Source: Sipunculus nudus
Lineage: Eukaryota; Annelida; Sipuncula; Golfingiida; Sipunculidae
DNA length: 64,000 bases
Direction of reading: 5' to 3'
NCBI GenBank assembly: GCA_026874595.1
Contig: CM049322.1
Span: 38,117,840 to 38,181,839, forward strand
A model generated the notes under the pieces. That model was not told the DNA's origin. It did no database searches and was given only the letters and a program-made list of their open reading frames with translations. Made by a program: the position numbers and the translations under genes. Shown one piece after another: positions 46,016-59,339 of this stretch. The number at the start of each line of letters is the position of its first letter. Positions within the stretch are counted from its first letter, which is position 1.

Positions 46016-47560
46016 GGTCGTCATTTCATTCTCCGTACTCCCCTATTCTCTGATAATGAATATCCTCCCAATATGTGTTTAATGTCATTCAAGTCAATTA
46101 TGTCAATGCTTAATTTGCGTAATTGGAAGCACCATCTTATACCACAGTGCTTATAAAATTAATATATGGTGTCTCAGCTTCCATTAAGTCCTATATTTAT
46201 TAAGCGGTGACAAGCCAATCTTATTCTCTGTGATCTGTTTACGTCACGCAATTTTAATCCACCGGTTAGATCAGTATACATTCAATGTGTTCCTGGTTGC
46301 GACTAACAATTCTGGAAGGTTCATTGAACATTCTTTCTCGGGGTGGAGTACAGGCGCACACTCAATATTTATAATCCCTTCAAAGAGATATTAATAATGG
46401 ATCCTCTCTTTTCTATTTATGCAATAAATTTTCTCAATATCCTTAATCTCGATCTTGCAGCACATGAATTTGACATCTTTATAGCTCGACAAGGGTTATT
46501 ACGGCCCATATTTGCATTTTTGAGCCCATCCAAACAAATCAGCCACTATAAGTATCGTCTGTCCATCGATTAAAACTTAACGTCTCTACAAAACGCAGAA
46601 AATCTATACCTCCATACCATTTACGATAAATCTGATGTACAGATATATACCTGTTGTAAAACATGTACTAGATTTATAATAAAACAAAAACACCATATAA
46701 AGCATTAAATACAAAACACTATAAATATAAACCACTCTATAGTCGATCACGTTATTTCTGTCACCAGAAAAAAATGAAATAAACTCTATCAACTACCCGT
46801 GACTTCACGACTCAGTAGTCAGCTTGATTTGGCTGGTCAGCCAAACCTGAGTCGTATTGCAAGCCATACGGAGGACTGCATTGCAGTGGTCTTCCATCAT
46901 GTTGCATTCATATCCTGGCAAATAGCCCATACTCTTAATATTAGGCTCCGAATGATGAATTAACACATCAGAGTACATGTGAACTTACAACCAAAACGGA
47001 AACTCTGTCACCATGGTAACAAATCATTTCCTGTATCGCGTACAAGTTGGCTGCCGTCCAGAAACCCTTGCGCGCCATGCTTGTCTTCATGCGGTCAGAA
47101 ATTCAACATACAAATACAATGAGTTAATTATATATAATTATATACGGAACTTTTCTCGCTAACGGTAGGTGATGTAAGAAAGTATACTAAAAAAGATATT
47201 ACAAAGGTATTACATAACTTTTTAAGCCGTAATCACAATATATTTACTCTTTTCAAATAATTTTGAAGAGTGCTACAAGCCACCTACTAACAGCCTCCAA
47301 TTGACTTTTATTAGTATAATTACTCGTAGATAAGGTAAAACAAGATAACACGGATATTGACGATGTAATACTTCGGTTTAAACTGATATAAAGATCAAGA
47401 TCGTATGCAGTTTTCCTTGGGCACCAGTCAGTGAGAGGTCCACCTAGCTATGTCAATCGGTGTATAAACTCTAGTTCTCTAGACTCTAAGAGTCCTTTCC
47501 TTATCCCCCCCCCCCCCCCGCTTTTTTTGTGTTGAGATGGAATAATCTGATTTCAAATCA
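46016..47560. other. noncoding, no feature recognised
   Basis: AT-rich. A C run at about 47504-47519. Nothing else recognised. Confidence 0.4.
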
Positions 47561-47564
47561 CTGC

Positions 47565-47745
47565 CAGGAGTAGTTTAGCGGTAGCAATAGCTAAGCGGTG
47601 CGACTTATACCTGCGCGGATGAAGGTTTGCTTCACGTTCTACCTTGATAAGACCCCTGGCCTAGGTCGTTATCACAAGGGTGACAGGACGATAGGTTTAA
47701 GTAGAAAAAAATAGCTTTCTAGCGCCAATAATGGCTGGTTTTGGT
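47565..47745 (+). repeat. possible tRNA-derived SINE
   Basis: AGTAGTTTAGCGGTAGCAAT resembles a tRNA-like head with an A box. GGTTTGCTTCACGT may be a decayed B box. A body then follows with GATAAGACCCCTGGCC and GACAGGACGATAGG. Weak evidence. Confidence 0.35.
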
Positions 47746-50610
47746 TGTTTACTGCTCAGGGGTTGACAAAAGCTAATAAAGAATATCCATCCCCCCCCCC
47801 GCAAAAGAAAAAGAAAAAACAACAAGGCAAAGAGTAAAGTAGGATGTGACTGGTATTGCAGATATGTCAGGTCATGAACATAATCTATATTTTACAATTT
47901 GAAATCAATTTACAATTTACAATCAATAAAACATAGTCTATGGTGTGTTGTTGATCAGGCAGTATTCTTCTGTAAGCGTAAATTTAATCGACAAGAAAAA
48001 TTGATACGCATTAACTTTTCTAATTGGAAAGTTGTATCTTTGACAGGTAAAGTCTTCATCATAAGGAATATTTATTGACACAATAGTAAAAGTATTTGGT
48101 TTAATTAAATTTGTTTTACATTTTAATTACATTTTACATTTGGATTTTACATAAGGACCCTGTAATACCTAGAGAAATGTCAATACAATATACTGTCCTG
48201 TAGATCCATTAAAATATCAGAAAATATTCAATGAAAATTCTATGACGTAAGCATAGCTTAAGTCGAGGTACAAATGTATAGTATAGTTACGTAGTGAACA
48301 GTATGTAGCAGAATTGCAAAAAATATATTATACGAAGTTTGACTCAAAACATAGATAAAATACCATAGCGTACCAAAAAAAAAGAATAAAGCTGAAATGT
48401 AAATCTATTTAATTCATTCTGAGCATAATAGATGGAATATAGTCTAGGGAGATCTTACTTGTGGTATAAATATCTTCTCGAAATATTCAGGTAAGAAATA
48501 CATGTACTATACAATTAGAATAATCCCAATGTATCCGGAGAGGGGAGGTATGATGTTTAACACAAAAGCCCGATGTGAGTTTTGAATGAGTGGCCACGTG
48601 AACGTTTATGTGAAACGCGCAACATAAATTAATTACTTCATAAACTAAGAATAGAAACCATTTGTAATTTGCACAAAGCTTAATGAGCAATTATCTTGAG
48701 AGGTTTCAGAAAAAGACACCTTTGGGATCAATTTAAGCAAATGCATAGAACTCATCACAATAGAAGCAAATCGTCGCGGTAAGCGATGCCAAATAAACAT
48801 CGCAGGTGTTTCCTGAGTTTAAATGAACGGGAAGTTGTTCTTTCTGAAAAGCTTTCATCGCTTCGTGTTGAGACGTGGCTGTAAGGGTACTTTCTCTCGT
48901 ATATCCTTTGGGGAAAACCCTCGTTCGCAAAGGGATCTGTGACAACACAGTCGATATCTGGCCCCCTATCTGTTTCAGTTAGGCGGTATTAAATTGCAAA
49001 CCATAGTCATTTGTAACTATTCGAATATTGCCCCCTCGAGACGAGTTTTCTGTCAAACTCAGCATACTACATTACACGCTAAATTCAAACCGAAATGTTT
49101 CATTGCCATAAATGTTGTGGGTTTTATACTGACTTGGCAACCTGTAAGCGTCTTGTCAGGCCATCCATCAAGTTTATTACTAGAAACGTACGTGAACTAT
49201 ACATATTTTACTATATAGTGTATGGTTTAAGTTAATGTTGCGAACATTTTCTTTTGACATATGTTTCCTTGTGAACCTAAGTTCCTTGGTACGAATCATC
49301 TTTATAAAGTATCGCTCAGTTTTGTGTGGTTGTTATATACATTCCAAGCACTTTCACCTCACCAAACTTCTGTCTTTTAGGGATATATGTTTTTTTCCAG
49401 GGTGACCGGCACAACTGCGGAGAGTGGCCGATTGGCCCGATACAGGGGCTACTGCCCATACCCCAAGTTCCATGTTTCAAAGGTTTCTGTATTGCATGAA
49501 ACCTGAATTTAATCAGTATAAGAATTCAATTGTAAAATTTTGATGGAAAATAAAAACTTTGAACAAATTTTTGGTTCGTATGCTATTATGGCTTAAATAT
49601 TTCAACACGGAAAAAATATAAACAAACTTTATAACCGAACCATTGTTAGGTGAAGCTTGCAATTAAAAAGAAAAATACAGAGAACTGTGAAATGTTAATG
49701 AAATTTATTGAAGTTTACAACTATCGTTTTACTGCCTGGTAAGAAAAATCAAGGTGAAAATAATAATTTCCCCATTAAAGTACAGGTAAATACTTATTCA
49801 ACTGATAAAACAATGAATCATTAAAACGAAAATAACCAAAATGCCAATCAAGCTTTTATGAAAGACAGGGTGAGAAAAAAGTGCACTCAAAGAACGCATG
49901 CCTGCATTCATATCCAAGTATCAACTGATTTTGTGTCTCAGGTACAACCATGTAAAATATATAAAATAAATATGTTTTGAATGTAGGGGAATAGAGAACA
50001 GTATAACCAAATAGACAAAATGACAGATATACATAATATATGTTTGGATGCAGACAAACACACAAACAGACTCACAGGGAAGGTATGTGAGAGGTATTAC
50101 ATCACCGACAGAAAGCTGAAAGAGAGAGGAATCGAACACGTATACAGACATCATGACATATAAAGGAATGAGCTCATAACCTCCTTAAACATTTTTTGTC
50201 TGGAAACAATTTCAGTCGCATGTTCTTTATAAAGGGGGAAAGAAATAAGTAATACATTGTTTCTTATCTTTTCTTGACATTAGTTTATCTGTCTGGCTCG
50301 TGGCTTTGACGTCCCGGGAAGTTTTTTTTTGTTATTATTGCTGACACCATGAACAATAATACCCTTATCAGATTAAGTCTCCTGTGTCTTGCGTCTCGAC
50401 TTATTATGTCTCCTGCGTTTTTTTTTTTAATCATAGTCTCAGGTCTCTCCCTTCAGTTAGCTGCAATGTATCTGGTTTCCGCTGTATTTTATTGAGATTT
50501 TTCCACATATGATATCTTTTTGTTTGCTCAAAGAAGTGTGTCCACCAATTAGGCAGGTGGCCTGTTTGTTAATTATTTAAGCAGCTGGAGTTCTAGCTTT
50601 CAGGTCAGCC
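47746..50610. other. unique-looking noncoding block
   Basis: AT-rich, with no coding domain and no recognised repeat except a C run (about 47791-47800). Confidence 0.4.
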
Positions 50611-50614
50611 CTCT

Positions 50615-51005
50615 GATTACTGATCTATTTGTCCGTCTATATGTCTGTCTACCCGTCTGTCTATATGTTTGTCTGTCGGTATATCCCTCTGTCTTTCTGT
50701 CGATCTATCTGTTTAGTTATCTATAATTATCTCCCTGTCTGTCTATTTGTCTACCTGTCTGTCTATTCATTTGTCCTCCTGTCAGTTTACTGAATCTTCA
50801 CACGGGACAGCTGTCTTTAGTTAAGCTTTGGTCCAGGTATGCTCATAAAGAACAATCCATTTTGCCCATATACCATAATGTTGTTTATTCGAAGGTCATC
50901 CGCTCTAGTATGTGTTTGTCCTTTTGGCTATCTGCTATCTAGCTGGCTATCTGTCTATTGACCTATATGTCCGTCTGTCTATCTAGCTGTATGTCTATCT
51001 ATCTA
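50615..51005 (+). repeat. degenerate (TGTC/TATC)n tetranucleotide region
   Basis: Blocks of GTCTGTCTATnTGTCTGTC (50620-50770 and about 50925-51003) flank 120 bp of ordinary sequence. Confidence 0.75.
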
Positions 51006-52147
51006 GTATAGTGCCAATAAGTGCCCATTGAAATTTGGAAATATTTCATAAATCTTTTCAAAGGTAAGCTGCAAAGAATGAACGAGGCAACCTCCTAAAT
51101 GAACCCAAAAGAAAATATTTAAGTAATTCAATAAACCAATATCATAGAAAACTATTTTTATCACATCTCATCCCCACCGATGAAGATCAAAGTCACTGGT
51201 CAAGTGCATTTAAAAACTGTTAATTGGTTGTTAAGTGTCACAATTACAGTAAAGCCCGCTTTTTGTCATGTCGGCGGTGCATGCCAGTTTTAGATAATAA
51301 CCGGTTTGTGATAGTATGCGTGGTCCAACATCGATGTCCTTTTGAGTCACAGAAGAAGTCTTGTCTTAATTGGGGTTAAAAAAAATCCTCAATAAAAAGG
51401 AAACAGAAACGTTTAGGAATACTTTTATTGCACAACAGCATATCGAATTACGTTTATGCGCACCTGAAAATTTATTTCCTGTCATTTTCCAATCCGACTT
51501 GCCTACAGAAAGAGACGTAGCGTCATGAGGTCAAATGTCTGGGAATATGCGGCCCAGTCATAACGTTATGCGTAGGCAAACGATTTTACTATATAATTCT
51601 TTCCCGACTAATGCGCCTTAGTTTCCGGATGTCTTATTAATGACTCAAGATTGTTCGGGGAGCGGGCAAGCCATTGTCAACATTCTGAAGTTTCGCGGAG
51701 ATGGACATTTTGGACGGGATATCTCCTCCAGTGCTTACAAAACCTTCAGCTCTTCGTTTACCTTTTACTGGGGAATTCCAGTCGTAAGCAAAATATTAAC
51801 AGCTTGTGCTTCATATCATCTCTCCGAGGTGTTAACCACGGCCTTTGAAAGGCCAGGAGTTCATTATGTTTGACTTGTGATCGCAAACATCGCCCTTTTT
51901 ATCGTACGAAGAAACGCAATGATCTGGCTTACCGTTGTATCTTAAGACGTTAATTTGCTAAGTGACGGGGAGTGAACCGAATGCATCACTACACTTTTAT
52001 GACAATATTCCATTATATTAAACTGTCAGATTCACCATTGTTTATATTGGAAATGGTGTTGAATTTCAGAATTATGTGATAATAAACGGGATTTCTATTA
52101 ATCGATATGACACAAAGTGGGCTCGACTGTATTTAAAAAATATAAAC
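51006..52147. other. noncoding, no feature recognised
   Basis: Two overlapping chance frames at 51640-51873 have no recognisable domain. Confidence 0.4.
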
Positions 52148-52151
52148 CAGC

Positions 52152-53020
52152 TGTTACAGATTTGTCTGTTACAGTCTGTTTTGTTGTGAGCTGTAGACAT
52201 GTCTCTTTTATTGTGCGCTGTTGACATTCTGATTCGTGCTTGGCTCAAGCCCTGGGCGTTGCTATGCTACTGGTTCCTTGTTCTAGCTGGCCGGATGCGG
52301 CCCACGTATAAACACAGCGGTCATGCTTGTCTGGGACTTTCTCGCCTGGCCGAGCCGGGCCGGCTCATGTGTAAACGCTGATATGTGAAAACACAGCATT
52401 CGTTGTTCTAGATGTTTCTTGTAACGTGTGTACTATTGGGTTCTTTGGATTGTTCGAGAAATGGAAAGTTCTCGGCTTGAGGTGAAAAGTTATAAATAAG
52501 GGGCTGTGTTTTATAGCCGGGAGAGAGGAGAGATATGCCAGCGGACACAGAAGAGTGTAAGTCAGTTGTGGACCTTTTCCGATAATTGCGGCAGTTATAG
52601 ATTTTCTTTGAATTTGTAATGGATTTTAATTAGTCTTCAGTTTGCTTTTGGGATCACTATCAAAACTTCACTTTTGGATTACAACGGATTGATTTTGTGA
52701 ATGAACTGGACTGTTATTCTCTGAGAAGATTTATGTGAACTGTTCATCTGGGTTGTACGTTATAAAGGACTTGTTGTCGCTGTGACAGTGGTGGTTTCTG
52801 TTGTTATACTATGTAATTGTATTGATTTAGTATATTGTAATGTTAGAATTGTTTTAAGAATAAATTATAATTATTTGTAAACAAAAACCACTGACTTTTT
52901 TATTCATTCCCCTAAATATTTCACGCTGCCTGATGTTACAGAATCTGATTTTTGTTATCTCCTTTACGGAATTTATGTGCGTCACGACTACGTGATCTGT
53001 TGATATTAGGTTCCGTAACA
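52152..53020 (+). mobile_element. solo LTR of the Gmr1-like family with CAGC target duplication
   Basis: It begins TGTTACAGA and ends CCGTAACA. The 4 bases CAGC stand on both sides (52148-52151 and 53021-53024), a convincing 4-bp target duplication that also fixes the family's LTR ends. It contains TATAAATA (52491-52498), GGACTTGTTGTCGCTGTGAC, AAGAATAAATTATAATTATT and TCACGACTACGTGA. It is closest to the 3' LTR at 4.3 kb (subgroup A), but lacks the short stretch after GTGGTGG that holds TACTGTACACTT there. Confidence 0.92.
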
Positions 53021-53030
53021 CAGCAAAGTG

Positions 53031-54444
53031 ATATTATCATAAATAGTTTCTATATCCATGTATATTAAGCTTTTAATTACTACTTTTACACTGGTCAATG
53101 TATATTTTAGCCTCTATCATAATTATACTTTAACTCTTGTCAGTTGAGCCATACAGGAGACTTGGCTAATCAAATCGAAATTCTATTAGCTGGTCAATAC
53201 ATCAAGTCTTTAAATCCATCCCAATTTTTCTAAGTTACATAGCGAGATCGATATCATATATTAAATAAGTACAGGTGTATACATAAATATATAAATACAA
53301 TATACATATTGACATATACATGCACACAAAATTCCATACGCTTCGAAAAATTCTTGTTTATAAAAAAAGGTTATATTATATAAGGAGCAGTGTAGAATTT
53401 TCATATGCAAGGCCAAAATGTGTAAGTTTTACGCTCGGAAAATTGTTATTTTTCTTTTTTTTTAAATTTGTTTAAAGATTTTTTATGGTGCAGGTAATCG
53501 CCTCCATTTCTGTATGCTCTCTTATCTAATCCTTAATCAAAATTTAAACATCTGCAGATTTCCATTTCAGTGAGGGACTGCGTGCCAGGGCGGTAGCACT
53601 CGCTTTCTATCATATTATTTTTATATCCTGGTGTCACACACGACCCGTAGGTGCGGTTGTGTCACCCAGGCGCGGTGTCTACCGTACCTGCGGGTCCTGG
53701 GTGTGTAATCATCCCCCATTGCTGGGTCATAACACTGAGGAACCACCCAAAGACGCCTTTTTGTGAGTGATACACGACTGTGGAACCCTGCCTTCCCATT
53801 AATCCTGCAGAGCACTCACTCTGGGTTGGGGCCGAATGCGAAAATCTTACCGCCTCGGCAAAGATTTGAACTCACTACCTCCCGGCTTTGAGTCCTGTGC
53901 TCTACCCCGGAGCCCCAGAAGCTTGCCAAATTAGTCATAACAAAGTATGCTTCTTCCATACAGCCAGAATTAGTTGTTTAATTATTGCATACTGCTACGC
54001 CTATTCAACGGATAGATGGTATATTAATAAGTTGATGGCACGATATATAAAGGATATTCCTCTACACTCTGCCTCACAGAATGTTGTATGACACTAGCTG
54101 TATCTATATTTCAATATGATTTTATGCATAATTTTTAAGTCAGCTATCGGCTTATAAAATAAAAAAAATCAGAATTTTGATTACTGCATCTTTTGTGAAG
54201 GTGAAGTTGAAGCAACTACCCATTAATTTTGGAAATGTAGTTTAAATGAAAAAAATTGGGATCGATTTTAAGTCTTGATGTATTGACCAGCTAATACAAT
54301 TTAGTCAAGTGTCCCCAGTGGCTCCATCGACAAGAGTTAAATGTATAATGTAATTATGATAGAGGCTAAAATATACATTGACCAGTGTTACGTTGTAATT
54401 AGAAGCCAAATATACATGGATACAGAAAGTATTTATGAGAATAT
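53031..54444. mobile_element. 1.4-kb element with terminal inverted arms of about 200 bp, carrying a SINE
   Basis: The left arm (53031-53235) and right arm (about 54235-54444) match as reverse complements over their length, with scattered differences. Examples are ACACTGGTCAATGTATATTT followed by TAGCCTCTATCATAATTA, and TTAGCTGGTCAATACATCAA. Between the arms lie AT-rich DNA and a SINE (53635-53925), which probably inserted later. TA occurs at both outer edges. No transposase remains. It lies 10 bp from the end of the solo LTR. Confidence 0.75.
53635..53925 (-). mobile_element. tRNA-derived SINE with conserved central domain, copy 2
   Basis: On the minus strand: GGGGTAGAGCACAGGACTC (A-box region), GGTAGTGAGTTCAAATCTTT (B box), a body, then AGTGTTATGACCCAGCAATG and GATTACACACCCAGGACCC. 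The last block is shared with the copies at 19.4 and 57.6 kb. It is transcribed by RNA polymerase III if active. It lies inside the inverted-arm element. Confidence 0.75.
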
Positions 54445-54557
54445 GTTAGAATTGATTATTAAATAGATGAAAATATAATGTTTTATGAAACGATATTTTG
54501 TGTATCTAATAAATCAAGAAATGACAGGTTAAAAAAAGAATATTTATTTTCATATAT

Positions 54558-54559
54558 AA

Positions 54560-54601
<42 letters not shown>
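54558..54601. repeat. (TA)n microsatellite
   Basis: TA run of about 44 bp. Confidence 0.95.
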
Positions 54602-54604
<3 letters not shown>

Positions 54605-55845
54605 AGTCATTTTGGTGAACTGACTTGTCCATATATAAATAGTGTCTAAATCTGTATTGTTTCTATGCTTGTGTAAAATGTTGAGGTTATTTGATGTATA
54701 TGTTTGGTTGAGTGAATAAAAAAGTTAATGGCTTGGTGTAATGGATGGATAAATAATAATACACTTATGACATTAGCAATAAACTTATGTAATAAACAGA
54801 AGAAATATGAGAACATGAGAAAAGAGCCTTTGAAATAAACGTCTCCGAAATAGGAATCGATTTAGCTATCTTTCTTTATAGCAGTAATTGTTTCTTTAAA
54901 TAATTATAATCTTGTCTTAATGTTAGTTTATTAACGAGGTACTTATTCTTCACTTATTTCCGCTAGCAATAAGACTGTAAATAAGAGGGTTATTATTTAT
55001 CGAACGTAGCTTGTTCTTGTTTTGTCATTTGTTTCAATCTTTTTGCACGACGAACAAGAACGGATCAACTAGAAACTTAAATCAGACGAACAAGTCACGA
55101 ACTATGTCTTTAAGAACTCTTCAGTTAATTTATCTTTATTTATTTCCTATTCTGTTAGCGTTTTGCAGATAATTTTAGCTTCCACAATTCATTTGTCATT
55201 TGTTTGGCCCAACGGGCGTGTCATACATGCTGCTCAGTGATGTATGTCCATTAAGTATCAATTACGTGATCTCGCTTAATTGATAATGTCCATATTGCAA
55301 GTCATTACTGTTTTAAACCGGGCACATTTATTGATGAGAGAGAAGAACTCGGCTCCTATCTAGAAAACAGAGCCAAGGGAGAAAACATAATTAATCACAA
55401 CCGTGGTTGTAATATTTTGTGCCTTTGCGCCATCAATGTTGTAGGCTGCCAGCAAAAACGCTGACGGTCGCTTAGGCTAATGAGGAAAATGTGTAACCTG
55501 GATCTTTATTTCTCTGTTATTTACGATGAGAATAAACAATTGCATCTCGTGATTTATAACGCGAGATATTCCTGTCTGTACGATTTACTCGTTTTTTTAT
55601 CTTTTATTTTTCTAATTTATATAATGTTCGACTGTAGTTCAGCATTGTTAGGAGCCTAATAAAGCCCCGATTTATACATGTACATTAAGAGTTAGGTTAT
55701 ATTATTGGAAACCGTTTATCTGGGCGCCAACTTTTTAAATTGGAAGCGTTAACTTTTGAGTCAGTAACTGTTAACCCGCCTGCGAGATCATTTACAGTTA
55801 AGCAGCAAAATATGTACACATTCAGTAAACCATTTTGAGACCAAC
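54602..55845. other. unique-looking noncoding block
   Basis: No coding domain. The stretch 55240-55580 holds an imperfect palindrome ACAACCGTGGTTGT (Runt-like) and words such as CTAATGAGG and GATTTATAACG. It may be conserved regulatory DNA; only comparison with other species could tell. Confidence 0.4.
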
Positions 55846-55846
55846 C

Positions 55847-55934
<88 letters not shown>
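55846..55934. repeat. (TA)n microsatellite interrupted by an LTR insertion
   Basis: About 88 bp of pure TA end at the LTR. The run resumes on the other side (56738-56780), so the LTR sits inside one microsatellite. Confidence 0.95.
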
Positions 55935-55938
<4 letters not shown>

Positions 55939-56733
55939 ACGGAACTCATATCAACAGATCACATATGCGTGATGATCATAAATTTTGTCAAGGAGATAAA
56001 AAAATCAAATTCTGTAACACTAGGCAGCGTGAAATGTCTAGAGGAATGAATAAAGAAGTCAGTGTTTTTTTGTTAACAAATAACTATTATTTATTCTTAA
56101 AACAACCCTAACATTACAATACACTAAATCAATACAATTACACAGTATAACAGGGGTAAAACAACAAATCAATACAGTCACACTGTAAAATAAACAAAGA
56201 GCACTGTACCTGACTACCACCACTGTCATAACAATAAGTCCTTTTAAATGTATATGCAGGATGAAAAGTCCACTCCAATCCTCTCGGAGAATAACAGTTC
56301 AATGTAAAGCTCTTGTAACAATCCAGAAAGTAAACTTGAAGCAGGCAGCACCAAATTGTATAGAGTTAGTAATAGTAGAATCCCTGAAATTACTGGATAA
56401 TCGGACAGGTCCCACAAAGTGACATACACACGTCTGTGCTCTAAAACACAGCCCCCTATTTATAACTTCTTGCCCCAAGCCGAGAATTTTTCACTTCTCG
56501 AACAGTCTAAAGGATCTAACATAATGCGTAGTAAACACGCGTTACAGGAATAATCTAGAATAACAACACTGTGTCTCTACATACCAGGGTCCACACGTGA
56601 GCCCGACCCGGCCCGGCCAGGCGAGAAAGCCCAAAGCTAGCATGACAACGAGAGTTCAACCATTACGGATTAAACTGGGAGTGCAACAACAACACGAGTT
56701 ACGCCCGTGTCACACAATAAAAAGAGCACCTGT

Positions 56734-56737
<4 letters not shown>
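55935..56737 (-). mobile_element. solo LTR of the Gmr1-like family, minus strand (subgroup B)
   Basis: In plus-strand reading it starts TGTTACGGAAC and ends CACCTGTAACA, the reverse of the family ends. Both flanks are ATAT. Landmarks in reverse order include the polyadenylation signal complement (TTTATT in TATTTATTCTTAAAACAACC), CACCACTGTCATAAC and the TATA box complement (TATTTATA near 56456). It groups with the 27.9-kb LTR by shared AATTACTGGATAATCGG-type and CTAGCATGACAACGAGAG words. Confidence 0.9.

Positions 56738-56785
<48 letters not shown>
56738..56785. repeat. (TA)n microsatellite, right half
   Basis: Continuation of the run that flanks the LTR on the left. Confidence 0.95.
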
Positions 56786-56787
<2 letters not shown>

Positions 56788-56789
56788 AT

Positions 56790-57298
<509 letters not shown>

Positions 57299-57439
57299 TG
57301 ACGTATAAATAACACGCAGCACATTGATATGTACCCAAGGAAAGCCAGAAATCACAAATTCCGCACACGAAGCATGTTGTATGGACTTTTCCCATCACAT
57401 TTTATTGAATCGTTCGGTGAGACAAGGTGAGACAAAATT

Positions 57440-57710
57440 ATCGGCTTCAGTGGTATTTGGATACAGGACAGGGATGAAAACCGGGAGATCGTGCGTTCGA
57501 ATCTCAGTCAAGAATAGGGGAGTTTTTCTCTCACGGTCAGCCCCTACGAGGAGTCTACGTTAAGCAGCCTTATCAAAACGTTCTTGTTTCATTTAAAGCA
57601 AAACTGCACCATTGTTGGGTGTTATGACCCAGCACCGGAAATAATTACACACCCAGGACCCGGAGCCCGTTTCACGCTAGGTTAATGTGCTACCACAGTG
57701 TCACGGAGTC
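57440..57710 (+). mobile_element. tRNA-derived SINE with conserved central domain, copy 3
   Basis: ACAGGACAGGGATGAAAACC (weak A box), GTGCGTTCGAATCTCAGTC (B box), a body, then GGGTGTTATGACCCAGCACC and AATTACACACCCAGGACCC. The central block is the same as in copies 1 and 2, although the heads differ more. The 3' end is not clearly marked. Confidence 0.7.
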
Positions 57711-58165
57711 CGAAAACGAAAATCGTAAATAGACATAGCATTTAGTTAAGCAAGCATACAGATGGAAGTGGTCATAATATTAAGAAAAATGTTAAAAATA
57801 TTGTGCAAACACAAACAGACAGAAAGACACATTGGTAAATAATATATCATTTCCTGTGAAGTCTACCGAATAACGCTTGTAGAGATAAGCTGATTTTGGT
57901 AAGATAAATTAACATGTACTTACTGGAAGTAAAATTAATAGTCAGAAATTAACCTCATTAGTCAGGTATTTCTCCTTTTTTTCTGTATTAAGTTAACATT
58001 TTCCTACAGATGTTCATTCTAACAACATTGGAACGGTGTGTACCCTAAAGTCCCTTTTTATGATGTCGAGATATTTTGTTTGATCTATGTTCTTATAACT
58101 GAAAGAGTTTAATTTGCAATCACGATATGTTACCCCACTGGTATATTTAAACTATAATAATTACA
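57711..58165. other. noncoding spacer
   Basis: AT-rich; nothing recognised. Confidence 0.4.
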
Positions 58166-59034
58166 TGTTACATATAACTTCTTTTATATTAGCAAATGCT
58201 GCACTGCCACCTGTTTCATGTATCTGTTTATAATGCGTAGGCATTCTGATTCGTGTTAGACGCTAGCCCTGTTCGTTGCTATGGGAGACGCGCGAGTTGG
58301 GCTCTGGCTTGCGTGTGAAGTGTGAAACGTGGAGACACAGCGTTCTTTGTGTTCTAGATGGTTCGGGTCTGTTTAGGCGCTGTGGGCGCACGTGTATTGT
58401 TACGTTCTTTGTAATATTCCAGAATGAAAAGTTCTGGGCTTCAGGTGAAAAAGCTATAAATTGGGGCTGTGTTTTGAGCCGGCAGAGAGAAAATTACCAA
58501 CGGATATGGAAGAGTGTGACTCTCTCGTCAGTTTGGGACCTTTCACATAATTGCCAAACTTATAGATAATCTTCGGACTTTATAACAGATCTTCTACGGA
58601 TTGTCTTCAGTTTTCCTTTTGGATTATTACCAGAACTTCACTTTTGGATTACAACATATTTTTTTCGCGATTAAATCGGACTATTCTCTGAGAAGATTTA
58701 CATGAACTGTTCATCTGGGATATTTGTGTTAAAAGACTCTTGAAGAGCTGTGACGGTGGTGGTATCCAGAAATCAAAGCCTAGGAACCGGACACTCTGGT
58801 ACTATACATTTTTTATTGTTTTATACTATGTAATTGTATTGATTTAGTGTATTGTAATGTTAGGATTGTTCTAAGAATAGATAATAATTATTTGTTAACA
58901 AAAAAACACTGACTTCTCTATTCATTCCCCAAGACATTTCACGCTGCCTAGTGCTGCGGAATCTGATTTTTATCTCCGTAACAAATTTATGCTCGTCACG
59001 ACTACGTGATCTGTTGTTATAAGGTTCCGTTATA
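58166..59034 (+). mobile_element. diverged solo LTR of the Gmr1-like family
   Basis: It begins TGTTACATATAAC and ends GGTTCCGTTATA (expected CCGTAACA). Shared landmarks are ATGGGAGACGCG, GAAAAGTTCTGGGCTTCAGG, CTATAAATTGGGGCTGTGTT, GAACTTCACTTTTGGATTAC, GATTTACATGAACTGTTCAT and TCACGACTACGTGATCTGTT. The TATA word is changed to TATAAATT and the polyadenylation word to AATAGA. No target duplication remains. It is an older insertion than the others. Confidence 0.82.
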
Positions 59035-59339
59035 CGCCTGTTTAAGTAAACAATAAATTACGTTTCTCAACAATGAATCACAATATGATTTCAGAAGGTA
59101 AATTTAAAACAAAACACTTTTCAGTGCCAATCGGTGTACGTCCAATGAAACTTTACACTTTTGCGTCCTGAATTTGGGGTCTTGTTTAATTTCAGACACT
59201 GGGGAACAGAGGTAACAATTTCACTATATTTGCCTGTCTCTCGGCAACTCGAGAGGTTGTGAGACGAGTACGTCATATATGTGTTTGTTCGCAGTATTTT
59301 TTTTTCCACCGTAAATTCCGATTAATATATTTGTTTAAT

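Noticed and set aside
45583-46053. Ser/Leu/Pro-rich protein of 156 codons
   Set aside because: Translation of a polypyrimidine tract, without domain or conserved start.
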